Part shown: positions 33,834 to 41,906 of the stretch, piece by piece | Layout of the letters: the number at the start of each line of letters is the position of its first letter | Position numbering within the stretch: the first letter of the stretch is position 1 | Source of the DNA: Bosea sp. ANAM02 | Lineage (GTDB): Bacteria; Pseudomonadota; Alphaproteobacteria; Rhizobiales; Beijerinckiaceae | NCBI RefSeq assembly: GCF_011764485.1 | Contig: NZ_AP022848.1 | Coordinates: forward strand, 462,001-526,000 | Direction of reading: 5' to 3' | Length of the DNA stretch: 64,000 bases | Notes under the pieces: model-generated | Told to the model about the DNA's origin: nothing | What the model saw: only the letters and a program-made list of their open reading frames with translations | Database searches by the model: none | Made by a program: the position numbers and the translations under genes

Positions 33834-34592
33834 ATGCTGACGAAGACGGACAACAGCGCATTCGTGCTCGGCTGCGAGCGGCGCATCATCAATGCCTGGC
33901 CGGCGCTGTCGACGCTGATCGTCGGCGACTGGGTGCTGCGCTTCGCCAATGGCTATTCGGGCCGGGCGAATTCGGCGACGCCATTGAGCTATGGCGCGGA
34001 GCTCGACGCCACGATGCTCGACCTGATCGAGGAACTTTATCGCGCCGATGGGCTCGTGCCGGCTATCCGCCTGACGCCGCTGGTGGCGGAGGCGACGCGC
34101 GCCGCGGTGCTGGAGCGCGGCTATCGTGTCAAGGACAAGTCCTTCGGCCAGATCGCGCCGCTTGCCGGCTTTGCGGCGTCCGAAGAGGCGGAATTGCAGA
34201 TCGAGGCGCGGCCGAGCCAGGAATGGACGGCGGGTGCCGCCGCGCTCCAGAGCGGCAACAAGACCCATGTCGCCAATCTGGCCGCCATCATCGAGAAGGT
34301 CAGGTTGCCGGCTGCCTTCGCGACCTGGCTGGTCGAGGGCGAGGCGGTGGCCTTCGGCATGAGCGTCGCCGAGCTTGGCATGGCCGAGATCGGCATGATC
34401 TGCGTCCATCCCGAGCATCGCGGCCACGGTTATGGCCGCAGGATCGTGCAGGGGCTGATGGGCTGGGCCGCGACGATGGGCTGCCACAGTGCCTATCTGC
34501 AGGTCGAGCAGAGCAATGCCGTCGCGATCAATCTCTATGGCAGCCTCGGCTTCCGGCAGCTTTACGCCTACGAGACGCGCATCCTGGATTAA
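33834..34592 (+). CDS. GNAT-family N-acetyltransferase
   Basis: A 252-residue protein with a GNAT domain in its second half: AEIGMICVHPEHRGHGYGRRIVQGLMGWAATMGCHSAYLQVEQSNAVAINLYGSLGFRQLYAYETRI, including the acetyl-CoA loop R-G-H-G-Y-G-R. The N-terminal half (WVLRFANGYSGRANSATPL) is a degenerate GNAT-like domain found in this subgroup. The ATG at 33834 lies 1 nt after the cupin stop, and a GGGGGG run serves as ribosome site. Acceptor unknown. Last gene of the operon; a large palindromic element begins immediately after its stop. Confidence 0.88.
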   Translation: MLTKTDNSAFVLGCERRIINAWPALSTLIVGDWVLRFANGYSGRANSATPLSYGAELDATMLDLIEELYRADGLVPAIRLTPLVAEATRAAVLERGYRVKDKSFGQIAPLAGFAASEEAELQIEARPSQEWTAGAAALQSGNKTHVANLAAIIEKVRLPAAFATWLVEGEAVAFGMSVAELGMAEIGMICVHPEHRGHGYGRRIVQGLMGWAATMGCHSAYLQVEQSNAVAINLYGSLGFRQLYAYETRILD

Positions 34593-34750
34593 GAGTCTCT
34601 AACCAAACCCGAAGGGGTCTCGACGCCGGCAATTCGTCCGCTCCGCCAGGAGGGGGGTGCAGCCGATACCGTTGGTATCGGCAAGCGCCGCGACGCCGCA
34701 GGCGGCCCTCCAAAGCCCATCGAGACCCCTTCGAGTTTGGTTAGATACTC
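34593..34750. repeat. MITE-like element with 31-bp terminal inverted repeats
   Basis: The arms 34593-34623 and 34720-34750 are near-perfect inverted copies (two mismatches that I can count; shared core CTAACCAAAC and CGAAGGGGTCTCGA). Inside lies a perfect 9-bp hairpin, GCCGATACC-GTT-GGTATCGGC (34662-34682). It carries no open frame of its own. It begins directly after the GNAT stop codon and ends just before another repeat. Length and structure fit a non-autonomous mobile element or a large structured intergenic repeat. Confidence 0.65.
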
Positions 34751-34757
34751 TTGGGGC

Positions 34758-34848
34758 GTCATTCTCGGGCTCGCCCCGAGAATCTCCAGCCGGAGGAGAT
34801 GCTGGAGCCGTCGCGTCCTGAGATGCCCGGGTCAAGCCCGGGCATGAC
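34758..34848. repeat. GTCATTCTCGGG-type dispersed palindromic repeat
   Basis: It begins GTCATTCTCGGGCT and contains CTCGGGCTCGCCCCGAG, then GCCCGGGTCAAGCCCGGGC, and ends ATGAC. It lies in the gap between convergent genes and has the same terminal bases as the repeats at 6171, 27783 and 55689. Confidence 0.7.
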
Positions 34849-34857
34849 GAGCGAAAT

Positions 34858-35334
34858 TTACCGCGTCAGCAGCGCCGTCCCGTAGAGGCCGATGGCGAAG
34901 AGCGTGTGGCTGACAAAGTTGAGTAGCCGGATCTGGTTGGCGTTCGGTTTCTTCGAGGCAGCGATGCCCATGCCCATGCCGGGCTGCAGGAGGAACCAAC
35001 CACAGCCGATCGTCGCCCAGCCGACGACGAGGGCTGGCAGGAAGGTCGGGTTACGGGCCCAGCCGGTGCCGGCGAGCGCCAGCACGATCCCGGCAAAGGC
35101 GATGCCGACGAGATAGTGGCAGATCCAGCCGATCGCGAGCTCGCCGGCGACCGGCTCCGACTTCACGATGTCGTCGTGCCAGACGCGGCCGCGCAGCAGA
35201 TGGGCGAACCAGCGGCCGGGCATCGCCCAGTTCGGCTTGGGGAGGCCGAACAGGCGCAGGAACTGAGCCCAGATATCGGTGAGCGCGGTCGCGCCCACTC
35301 CGATGACGACCATCCGCAGGATCAGATCCGACAC
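34858..35334 (-). CDS. DUF2938-family small membrane protein
   Basis: A 158-residue integral membrane protein with four hydrophobic segments (LILRMVVIGVGATALTDIWAQF; LVGIAFAGIVLALAG; FLPALVVGWATIGCGWFLLQPGMGMGIAAS; LLNFVSHTLFAIGLYGTALL). The sequence matches the DUF2938 pattern, including MPGRWFAHLLRGRVWHDDI and GMGIAASKKPN. The GTG at 35334 is used because GGGGGA lies 7-8 nt before it, while the longer frame would need TTG. Function unknown; no operon partner. Confidence 0.75.
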   Translation of the reverse strand: MSDLILRMVVIGVGATALTDIWAQFLRLFGLPKPNWAMPGRWFAHLLRGRVWHDDIVKSEPVAGELAIGWICHYLVGIAFAGIVLALAGTGWARNPTFLPALVVGWATIGCGWFLLQPGMGMGIAASKKPNANQIRLLNFVSHTLFAIGLYGTALLTR

Positions 35335-35525
35335 GCTTCGTCCCCCAAGGCCGCATCGAGGCGGCTTCGCTCCTGTTGGAGCGGCGTTCGCGGCGGCGGT
35401 CAACCGCCGGGGTGAGCCGGCGGCGCGCGGGCGGGCTGCATGTGGCGCAACGCCCCGTCGGGGAACCGTGGCGGCGGCCGGCGGGTTGCCTCCGCTGATC
35501 CATATGCGAGCGAGGGGGGAAGATC

Positions 35526-36620
35526 ATGGCCACGGCGACAGCCGAGACGTCACGCAGCACGGCCAAGGCCGCGACCGGGCCGCATGGCGCGGCCGAGCTG
35601 CCTTCGGTCGTGGTCACCAGCTACAATCTCGAAGTACGCGACGACGACGGCTTCGTCGGCGACAAGGCCAGCCGCAGCGCCTTCATCGAGCATCTCGACG
35701 CGCTGCGCAGCCATCTCAAGCGCAATGGCGACGATCCCCTCAAAGGCAAGACCGCCGAGATCGGCAAGAAGGAGCTCGACGCGCTGCTTCAAGACGGCGA
35801 TGCGCGGGAAGCTGCGCTGGTGCTCAGCGCCATCGAGGGCTTCGCCCAGTCGCTGGCCTTCGTCATCCGGCGTTTCGCGCGATTGAAGAGCTGGGCCGAG
35901 GTCGAGCGCATCGTCGTCGGCGGCGGCTTCCGCGAGAGCCGGGTCGGCGAGCTCGCGATCGCGCGTGCTGCCATCATCCTGCGGACCGACGGGCGCGATA
36001 TCGACCTCGTGCCGGTCAGCCACCATCCTGACGAGGCCGGGCTGGTGGGCAGCGCGCATCTGGCGCCGAAATGGATCTTCGAGGCCTATGACAGCCTCGT
36101 CGCGGTCGATATCGGCGGCTCGAACATCCGCGCCGGCATCGTCGAGCTCAGACAGAAGAAGGCGCCGGACCTGAGCCGGGCGCGGGTCTGGCAATCCGAG
36201 CTCTGGCGCCATGCCGACGAGGAGCCTGGCCGCGACGAGGCGATCAAGCGGCTGGGCAAGATGCTGCGCGAGCAGATCGAGAACGCCGGGAAGGAAGGCC
36301 TGCGCGTCGCGCCCTTCATCGGGGTCGGCTGCCCCGGGCTGATCCAGCCGGACGGCGCGATCGATCGCGGCGCGCAGAACCTGCCCGGAAACTGGGAGAG
36401 CAGCCGCTTCAATCTCGTCGAGAGCATCCGCGATCTCGTGCCGGAGATCGGCGAGCACGAGACCGAGGTGGTGATGCATAACGACGCCGTGATCCAGGGC
36501 CTGAGCGAGATGCCGGCCATGCAGGATGTCGGGAACTGGGCCGTGCTGACCATCGGCACCGGTCTCGGCAATGCGAGCTACCACAACCGCGCCAAGGCGA
36601 AGGGTAGGAAGCGCGGCTGA
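35526..36620 (+). CDS. ROK-superfamily protein with circularly permuted motif order
   Basis: A 364-residue protein carrying all the main ROK-kinase blocks except the zinc finger, but in rotated order. Residues 103-185 match the usual C-terminal part (helix, then VERIVVGGGF at 126-135, then HHPDEAGLVGSAHLA at 166-180). Only then comes the usual N-terminal phosphate-1 strand, LVAVDIGGSNIRAGIVEL (191-208), followed by IGVGCPGLIQPDG (265-277), NLPGNW, the catalytic-base motif MHNDAV (Asp320) and finally the phosphate-2 loop LTIGTGLGNAS (341-351) at the very end. The CxCGxxGCxE zinc motif is absent. Residues 1-100 are charged and mostly helical. It is monocistronic. It could be a sugar kinase with a permuted fold; substrate unknown. 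Confidence 0.75.
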   Translation: MATATAETSRSTAKAATGPHGAAELPSVVVTSYNLEVRDDDGFVGDKASRSAFIEHLDALRSHLKRNGDDPLKGKTAEIGKKELDALLQDGDAREAALVLSAIEGFAQSLAFVIRRFARLKSWAEVERIVVGGGFRESRVGELAIARAAIILRTDGRDIDLVPVSHHPDEAGLVGSAHLAPKWIFEAYDSLVAVDIGGSNIRAGIVELRQKKAPDLSRARVWQSELWRHADEEPGRDEAIKRLGKMLREQIENAGKEGLRVAPFIGVGCPGLIQPDGAIDRGAQNLPGNWESSRFNLVESIRDLVPEIGEHETEVVMHNDAVIQGLSEMPAMQDVGNWAVLTIGTGLGNASYHNRAKAKGRKRG

Positions 36621-36830
36621 GCCTGCCCCGGCGACGCGATGCTTTCGCCATCTTGACGTCGTGTTTGGCAAGGATGAGGTGCCTGGGCGGGGTCTGGCCG
36701 CCTCGTCTCATGTTCAAGCCGAGAACCCTTCGTGCCGGTCGAGCCCCGCTTCCCGTCTTGCGTTGCGCGCGCAGCTGTGGCGAGGGTCGAGTCCGCGCCG
36801 AATCATTCGGACGGACAGGGTCGCATCGCC

Positions 36831-39446
36831 ATGGCAGCGCGCAGGACGCGAGCGTCGTTTTCGAGCCTGCGGGACTTCCTGGCGGCTTGCCTGCTCCTCG
36901 TCGCCATGGCCATCGCCGGTCCTGGCTTCGCCCAGACTGGGCCGGAGCCGGGCAGCCTGCGTGCCCGGCTGGACATTGTCCGTGCCGAACTCGCCCAGAT
37001 CGAGACGACGCTGGCCGCGCCCGATCCCAGCGATGCCGAGCTGTTGCGCCAGCGCCTGCGGTTGCAACCTTCGCTCGACCAGCTTAGGGCGATCATCGAG
37101 GAGCAGGCGCCGCGGGTCGAACAGGCCAAGCTCCGGGTCGATCAGCTCGGCCCGAAGCCCGAGGCCAGCGCGCCGGCCGAGAGCGCCGAGATCGTGCGCG
37201 ACCGCGAGGCGCGGGCCAAGGCCTTCGCCGATGCCGACGAGACGCTGAAGCTCGCCCGTGCCTCGCTGCTCCAGGCCGAGCAACTGCAGACCAATATCGG
37301 AGACAAGCGCCGGGATATCTTCGCCAGGGAGCTGTTCGCCGCCGGACCTTCCCTGTTGAATCCGGATGTCTGGTCCAATGCGGTCGCGACGGCCCCGGAG
37401 GACCTGCGCGCCTCCGGCTATATTTTCGGGGGGTGGCTGGCAGGCGTCGGCGATGCCTTTTCCGGCACGCGCGGCACCGTCGTCGCCGTCGCTCTCATGG
37501 GCGCGATCCTGCTTTATCTCGCGCGGGCGCGCTATCTGCCGCGCTTCAAGGCGCGCTTCGGCAATACGCAGGACGCCGGCAGCCTGCACTGTCTCTATAT
37601 CGCGCTCGCGCATATCATCGCCGGCGCGGCGCCGCCGGTGCTGGCGAGCTGGCTGATCTACAAGGCGTTGAACACGACCGGCCTGCTGCCGCTGCGCATC
37701 CAGCCGGTGATCTGGGCCGTGGTCGCAGGTCTCGCCTTCTTCGCCTTCGTGCAGGCGCTGGCCGATGCGCTGTTCGCGCCGTCGAGCCCGCAGCGGCGCC
37801 TCGTCAAGGTGATGGACACGACGGCGCGCAGCGTCGTCTGGATCGCGAGTTCGCTCGCGGCGGTGATGTCCGTCGGCAAGGTGTTCGAGGCCTGGCTGCA
37901 GGCCATCGCCGCCGGCCTCGCCATCTCGATCATCGTCAAGGCGTTTTTCGCCATCCTGTTCGCGCTCGCCCTGATCGCGGGGCTCTACCAGATCCGCGAC
38001 GACGACGAGGTCGAGCAGGAGGCCTGCCTCGGCCCCTATGTGCCCGTGGACGGCGCGAGCCTCGGGCCGGTGCGCATCCTCGGCTGGATCATCGGCTTCG
38101 CCATCATCACGGCGACGCTGAGTGGCTATGTCGTCTTCGCCGCCTTTCTGGCCGAACAGACGCTCTGGGTCGGCATCGTCGCCTGCCTGTTCCTGCTGGT
38201 CTTCCAGTTCATCGATCTCGGCATTCCCCGGCTGTTCGGCGGCAAGGGCCGCTTCGCGCTGACGCTGAAGGCCGGCATGGGCCTGCGTGCGGCCACCCTC
38301 GACAAGATCTCGGTGATCGGCGTCGGCGTGCTGAAGCTCCTGCTGATCGCGGTGACGGTGCTGCTGGTGCTGGCTCCCTGGGGGCTGGAATCGAGCGACT
38401 TCCTGGTCTCGCTTCGGGCCGCCTTCTTCGGCTTCCAGGTCGGCGGCGTCACGATCTCGCTCTCGACCATCGTCGTCGGCGCGATCGTTTTCGCAATGGG
38501 CATCGGCGCGACCCGCGCGATGCAGCGCTGGCTCGAAAACCAGTTCCTGCCGACGACGGCGCTCGATCCGGGCCTGCGCAACTCGATCACCACGGCGGCC
38601 GGCTATATCGGCTATATCGCCGCGGCGGCGATCACGGTCTCGGCGGTGGGCCTCAGCCTGGAGCGCCTGACGCTGGTGGCCTCGGCCCTCTCGGTCGGTA
38701 TCGGCTTCGGCCTGCAATCGGTGGTGTCGAATTTCGTCTCGGGCCTGATCCTGCTCTGGGAGCGGCCGATCCGGGTCGGCGACCAAGTGCTGGTCGGCGA
38801 CATCGAGGGCATCGTCAAGCGCATCAATGTCCGCTCGACGGAGATCGCGACCTTCGACCGGGCGACCGTCATCGTCCCGAACTCGAACCTGATCTCCGGC
38901 GTGGTGCGCAACCGTGTCCGCAACGACCGGACCGGGCGCGTGCTGATCGCGCTGACCGTGCCGCGCTCGCTCGATGCCGGCGAGGTACGGGCAATGCTGT
39001 CCGAGGTCGCCTCGAACCATGGCGACGTCATGCAGAAGCCGCCGCCGGCCGTGATGTTCAAGAAGCTCGGCACCACGACCATGGATTTCGAGCTGGTCTG
39101 CGTGGTCGCCGATGTCGAGATCACCGGCCGGGTCAACAGCGATTTGAACTTCGCGATCCACAAGCGCATGGCCGAGATGGAGCCGGCCGCGGCCGTGCCC
39201 GAGCTGATGGTGCGCGGTCTCGAGGGCGTCGAGCATTCGCTCGGCAGCATCGCCGAGGCGGTGGGACAGCGAGACGGCGCGCGCAGCCGCCCGAAGCGGG
39301 AGGCATCGAAGCCGGCTTCTGCCGGCACGGCCCGTCGGGCGCGCAAGCCGATTGCGGTGCAGGAGCCCGAGGAGGCGGAAGCGGAAGCTGGCAAGCCCGC
39401 TCCCCCTTCGGCGCCCGAGCCGGCCAAGGATGACAGCAAGGAATGA
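36831..39446 (+). CDS. Large mechanosensitive channel, MscS family with DUF3772 periplasmic domain
   Basis: An 871-residue inner-membrane protein. It has a signal peptide (CLLLVAMAIAGPGFAQ), a coiled-coil-rich periplasmic domain of DUF3772 type (about 40-180), about ten membrane helices (200-640), then the MscS pore and beta domain: LSVGIGFGLQSVVSNFVSGLILLWERPIRVGDQVLVGDIEGIVKRINVRSTEIATFDRATVIVPNSNLI (about 620-695). The C-terminal 70 residues are charged and low-complexity. Such channels release solutes on osmotic downshock. The ATG at 36831 is taken because it gives the signal peptide; upstream in-frame codons lack one. Confidence 0.92.
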   Translation: MAARRTRASFSSLRDFLAACLLLVAMAIAGPGFAQTGPEPGSLRARLDIVRAELAQIETTLAAPDPSDAELLRQRLRLQPSLDQLRAIIEEQAPRVEQAKLRVDQLGPKPEASAPAESAEIVRDREARAKAFADADETLKLARASLLQAEQLQTNIGDKRRDIFARELFAAGPSLLNPDVWSNAVATAPEDLRASGYIFGGWLAGVGDAFSGTRGTVVAVALMGAILLYLARARYLPRFKARFGNTQDAGSLHCLYIALAHIIAGAAPPVLASWLIYKALNTTGLLPLRIQPVIWAVVAGLAFFAFVQALADALFAPSSPQRRLVKVMDTTARSVVWIASSLAAVMSVGKVFEAWLQAIAAGLAISIIVKAFFAILFALALIAGLYQIRDDDEVEQEACLGPYVPVDGASLGPVRILGWIIGFAIITATLSGYVVFAAFLAEQTLWVGIVACLFLLVFQFIDLGIPRLFGGKGRFALTLKAGMGLRAATLDKISVIGVGVLKLLLIAVTVLLVLAPWGLESSDFLVSLRAAFFGFQVGGVTISLSTIVVGAIVFAMGIGATRAMQRWLENQFLPTTALDPGLRNSITTAAGYIGYIAAAAITVSAVGLSLERLTLVASALSVGIGFGLQSVVSNFVSGLILLWERPIRVGDQVLVGDIEGIVKRINVRSTEIATFDRATVIVPNSNLISGVVRNRVRNDRTGRVLIALTVPRSLDAGEVRAMLSEVASNHGDVMQKPPPAVMFKKLGTTTMDFELVCVVADVEITGRVNSDLNFAIHKRMAEMEPAAAVPELMVRGLEGVEHSLGSIAEAVGQRDGARSRPKREASKPASAGTARRARKPIAVQEPEEAEAEAGKPAPPSAPEPAKDDSKE

Positions 39447-39450
39447 TCGG

Positions 39451-39975
39451 ATGCCCAGCATTTTCCGCCGCGTCGCGGCTTCGCGCGCGATGACCTGCCC
39501 GGCAGCGCTTGCCGGCGCGCTTGCCGTTCTCGGCGTTGCCGGCTGTGCCGAGCCGCCACGCCAAAGCCAGCCGGCCTTTTACCGCGATCTCGGCTCGGCC
39601 TCGGCGCAGGTCGATACCGAGCAGGCGCGGGCGATGATCTCGGCCTATCGCCTCAATGCCGGGCTCGGCACCCTCGTGCTCGACCCCGCGCTGGTCGAGG
39701 CTGCCCGGCGCGAAGCGGCCGCCATGGCCAGCTCAGACAAGCCGGCCCAGGCCGATGCGGTCAAGGCACGTCTCGCCCGCGAGGGGCAGCCGGGCGCCGA
39801 GGCCAATCTCTCGGCCGGCTATCGCCGCCTGGCCGAGGCCTTCTCGGGCTGGCGGGATTCGCCGCAGCACGACCGCGTCATGAAGGATGCGAAGGCGAAG
39901 CGGATGGGCATCGCCACGGCCTATGCGCCCGGCTCGAAATATCAGGTCTACTGGGCGCTGATCGTCGCGCCGTAA
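39451..39975 (+). CDS. CAP-domain (SCP-like) lipoprotein
   Basis: A 174-residue lipoprotein: signal ALAGALAVLGVAGC with lipidated Cys32. The mature part is a CAP/SCP fold: ARAMISAYRLNAGLGTLVLDPALVEAARREAAAMASSDK, then GEAFSGWRDSPQHDRVM-like LAEAFSGWRDSPQHDRVMKDAKAKRMGIATAY and KYQVYWALIVA. The last stretch corresponds to the conserved W-x-x-S-x-x-H and YW-x-x elements. Bacterial members of this family have no agreed enzymatic role. It starts 4 nt after the channel gene stop, so the two are co-transcribed. Confidence 0.85.
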   Translation: MPSIFRRVAASRAMTCPAALAGALAVLGVAGCAEPPRQSQPAFYRDLGSASAQVDTEQARAMISAYRLNAGLGTLVLDPALVEAARREAAAMASSDKPAQADAVKARLAREGQPGAEANLSAGYRRLAEAFSGWRDSPQHDRVMKDAKAKRMGIATAYAPGSKYQVYWALIVAP

Positions 39976-40043
39976 AGGACGGCGCCGGACCAGCTTGACC
40001 AGGTTCGGGCAAGGTAGAGCCGCGTTCTCACAACTTTTAGTTG

Positions 40044-40080
40044 TTGATTTACACTTATGCAACCATATGCAACCTATTCT
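40044..40080 (+). promoter_or_regulatory. AT-rich promoter region of the adhesin gene with TATGCAACC repeats
   Basis: In an island of low GC, TATGCAACC occurs at 40056-40064 and again at 40066-40074, exactly 10 bp (one helical turn) apart. TTGATT (40044-40049) and the second TATGCA (40066-40071, 16-nt spacing) could be -35 and -10 boxes. The phased repeats look like a regulator site. The assignment is tentative. Confidence 0.4.
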
Positions 40081-40130
40081 TGCATCTCATCAGATCGCTC
40101 CCGTCTTGGGATCATTCTGGAGGGGTGCCG

Positions 40131-41627
40131 ATGTCACGCCGTCCGCTTGCGCTTGCCTTGTTCATCGCCTTCGGCCTGCCGGGAACCGCCAGCGCCCAGT
40201 CGGGCGGCCTGATCGATGTCTGCACCGGGCTCGGTGTCGCGCTGCCCGTGCTCCAGCCCGTCGCAGGCGCGGCGTCGGGACTGCTGGGCGGCCTGCTCGA
40301 CCCCGTGCTGAACGGCATCGTCGGCGATGTGAACCTCAACCTGCGCGACGCGCTGAGCGGCCGGAACATCGGCCTCAATATCCGCGATCAGAACGGCAAC
40401 CTCGTCACCTTGCCGGGGAACTGCAAGCTCAAGGCGGACAGCGTCACGGTCGAGGGACCGGGCGGCATCGCGATCGGCGGCGGCGAGGTCAGCGGGCTCG
40501 GCAGCACGGCGAGCCCCAAGGCGAGCGCTGCCGACCCGAACGCCATCGCCTTCGGCAACGGCGCGGCGACCTCCGGCGCAGCTACCGGTGCGGTCGCGAT
40601 CGGCCTGCGCGGGGCGGTTACGGCAGCCGATGGCGTCGCGATCGGGCGCGACAGCGCGGTCTCGGCGGTGGGCGGCATCGCGCTGGGGGCGGGTTCGGTC
40701 GCCTTGCGGGCGGGTCTGGCGGGCGGGGCCGAGACCTTCAGCGGCGTCGCGGTCGCCTCGACGCAAGGCGCGCTCTCGATCGGATCGGCCGGCAACGAAC
40801 GTCAGATCACCCATGTCGCCGGCGGAACGCAGGATACGGACGCGGTCAATCTGCGCCAGCTTCGTTCCGTCGCCGACAGCGCAGCCTCGGCGCTCGGCGG
40901 CGGCGCGGGCTTCGCCGCGAATGGCAGCTTCACCGGCCCGAGCTATGCCCTGCGCGGCGGCATCTACACGACCGTCGGCGCGGCCCTGACCGCGCTCGAC
41001 CAGCAGAACGGCGTGATCGCCGGCAACAACATCGGCGGATACGCGCTCGCTTCCGCTGCCGGTAGCGACGCGATGGCGGCCGGCTACGGAGCGCGGGCCG
41101 ACGGCGCCCGCGCGACGGCGATCGGCACGCAGGCGCAGGCCAGCGGTGAGGAGAGCGTCGCGATCGGCGCCGGAGCTGTCGCGGCGCGTCCGCGGCAGGT
41201 GGCGATCGGCACGGCGGCCAGCACCTATTCGTTGCCTGGCCTGACCTCGGCGGCGAGTCGTGCGGCCCAGAGCGGGCCGACGCAGGTCGTGACCACGGAT
41301 GCCGCCGGCAATCTCGCGGCGCTGCCGATCGACATCGCCGGGCTCGACCAGCGCATCGACGGCGTCGCGGCCTATGCGCGCGACGGGCGGCGCGAGGCCC
41401 GGCAGGGCGTCGCGGCCGCGATGGCGATGACGGCAGCGGCGATACCCTCCCGCCCCGGCAGGACGAGCTGGAGCGGCAACACCGCAACCTACAAGGGCGA
41501 ATGGGCGGCCGGCTTCGCCGTGGCGCATCGGCTCGACGTCGCCATCCCCGTCGCGATCAATGCCGCCGTCAGCCTGGCCGGCAACAGTTTCGGCGGGGCC
41601 CGCATGGGCCTGAGCGGCGAGTTCTGA
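40131..41627 (+). CDS. Short YadA-like trimeric autotransporter adhesin
   Basis: A 498-residue exported protein. After a signal peptide (LALALFIAFGLPGTASAQ) it has a hydrophobic/Gly-rich N-domain, then YadA head repeats of about 14 residues (NAIAFGNGAATSGAATGAVAIG, DGVAIGRDSAV). A neck follows (ITHVAGGTQDTDAVNLRQL, residues about 223-243), then a second head block (ATAIGTQAQASGEESVAIGAGAVA) with TYSLPGLTSAASRAAQ, and last a YadA-type membrane anchor of four strands ending in Phe (GLSGEF). Trimers form an outer-membrane pore and display the head, typically for adhesion. The ribosome site is GGAGGGG. It is small for the family because the stalk is almost absent. Confidence 0.88.
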   Translation: MSRRPLALALFIAFGLPGTASAQSGGLIDVCTGLGVALPVLQPVAGAASGLLGGLLDPVLNGIVGDVNLNLRDALSGRNIGLNIRDQNGNLVTLPGNCKLKADSVTVEGPGGIAIGGGEVSGLGSTASPKASAADPNAIAFGNGAATSGAATGAVAIGLRGAVTAADGVAIGRDSAVSAVGGIALGAGSVALRAGLAGGAETFSGVAVASTQGALSIGSAGNERQITHVAGGTQDTDAVNLRQLRSVADSAASALGGGAGFAANGSFTGPSYALRGGIYTTVGAALTALDQQNGVIAGNNIGGYALASAAGSDAMAAGYGARADGARATAIGTQAQASGEESVAIGAGAVAARPRQVAIGTAASTYSLPGLTSAASRAAQSGPTQVVTTDAAGNLAALPIDIAGLDQRIDGVAAYARDGRREARQGVAAAMAMTAAAIPSRPGRTSWSGNTATYKGEWAAGFAVAHRLDVAIPVAINAAVSLAGNSFGGARMGLSGEF

Positions 41628-41648
41628 GAAGCCTCTCTGCAGGTGAGT

Positions 41649-41760
41649 CCTCATCCTGAGGAGCTGCGGTACGCGGCGTCTCAAAGGATATTTCAGGAGG
41701 TTCCGGCATCATCTGGAGCATCCTTCGAGACGCAAGCTTCGCTTGCTCCTCAGGATGAGG
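41649..41760. repeat. CCTCATCCTGAGGAGC inverted-repeat element
   Basis: CCTCATCCTGAGGAGC (41649-41664) and its exact complement GCTCCTCAGGATGAGG (41745-41760) bound a 112-bp element. Inner arms around GTCTCAAAGGAT and ATCCTTCGAGAC also pair. This is a widespread intergenic repeat type in Hyphomicrobiales. The rest of the 279-nt gap (41628-41906) shows no gene. Confidence 0.75.
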
Positions 41761-41906
41761 GCTGCGGAAATTTCCAGGCAGGCACTCCAGGTGAGGGCTC
41801 GGGGACCTGTTCGGCCTGCGGTGCCCGCGACATTCCCGCCAGATCCTGTCAGCGGCGGCGCTGCTCACCTCTTAACCGAAGCCCTCGGCGCGGCTAGCTT
41901 GCGCCC

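Noticed and set aside
36714..39461. A 915-codon minus-strand frame opposite the MscS-type channel gene
   Set aside because: Antisense shadow: charged low-complexity translation, no start signals, and full overlap with a protein that has signal peptide, helices and MscS motifs.
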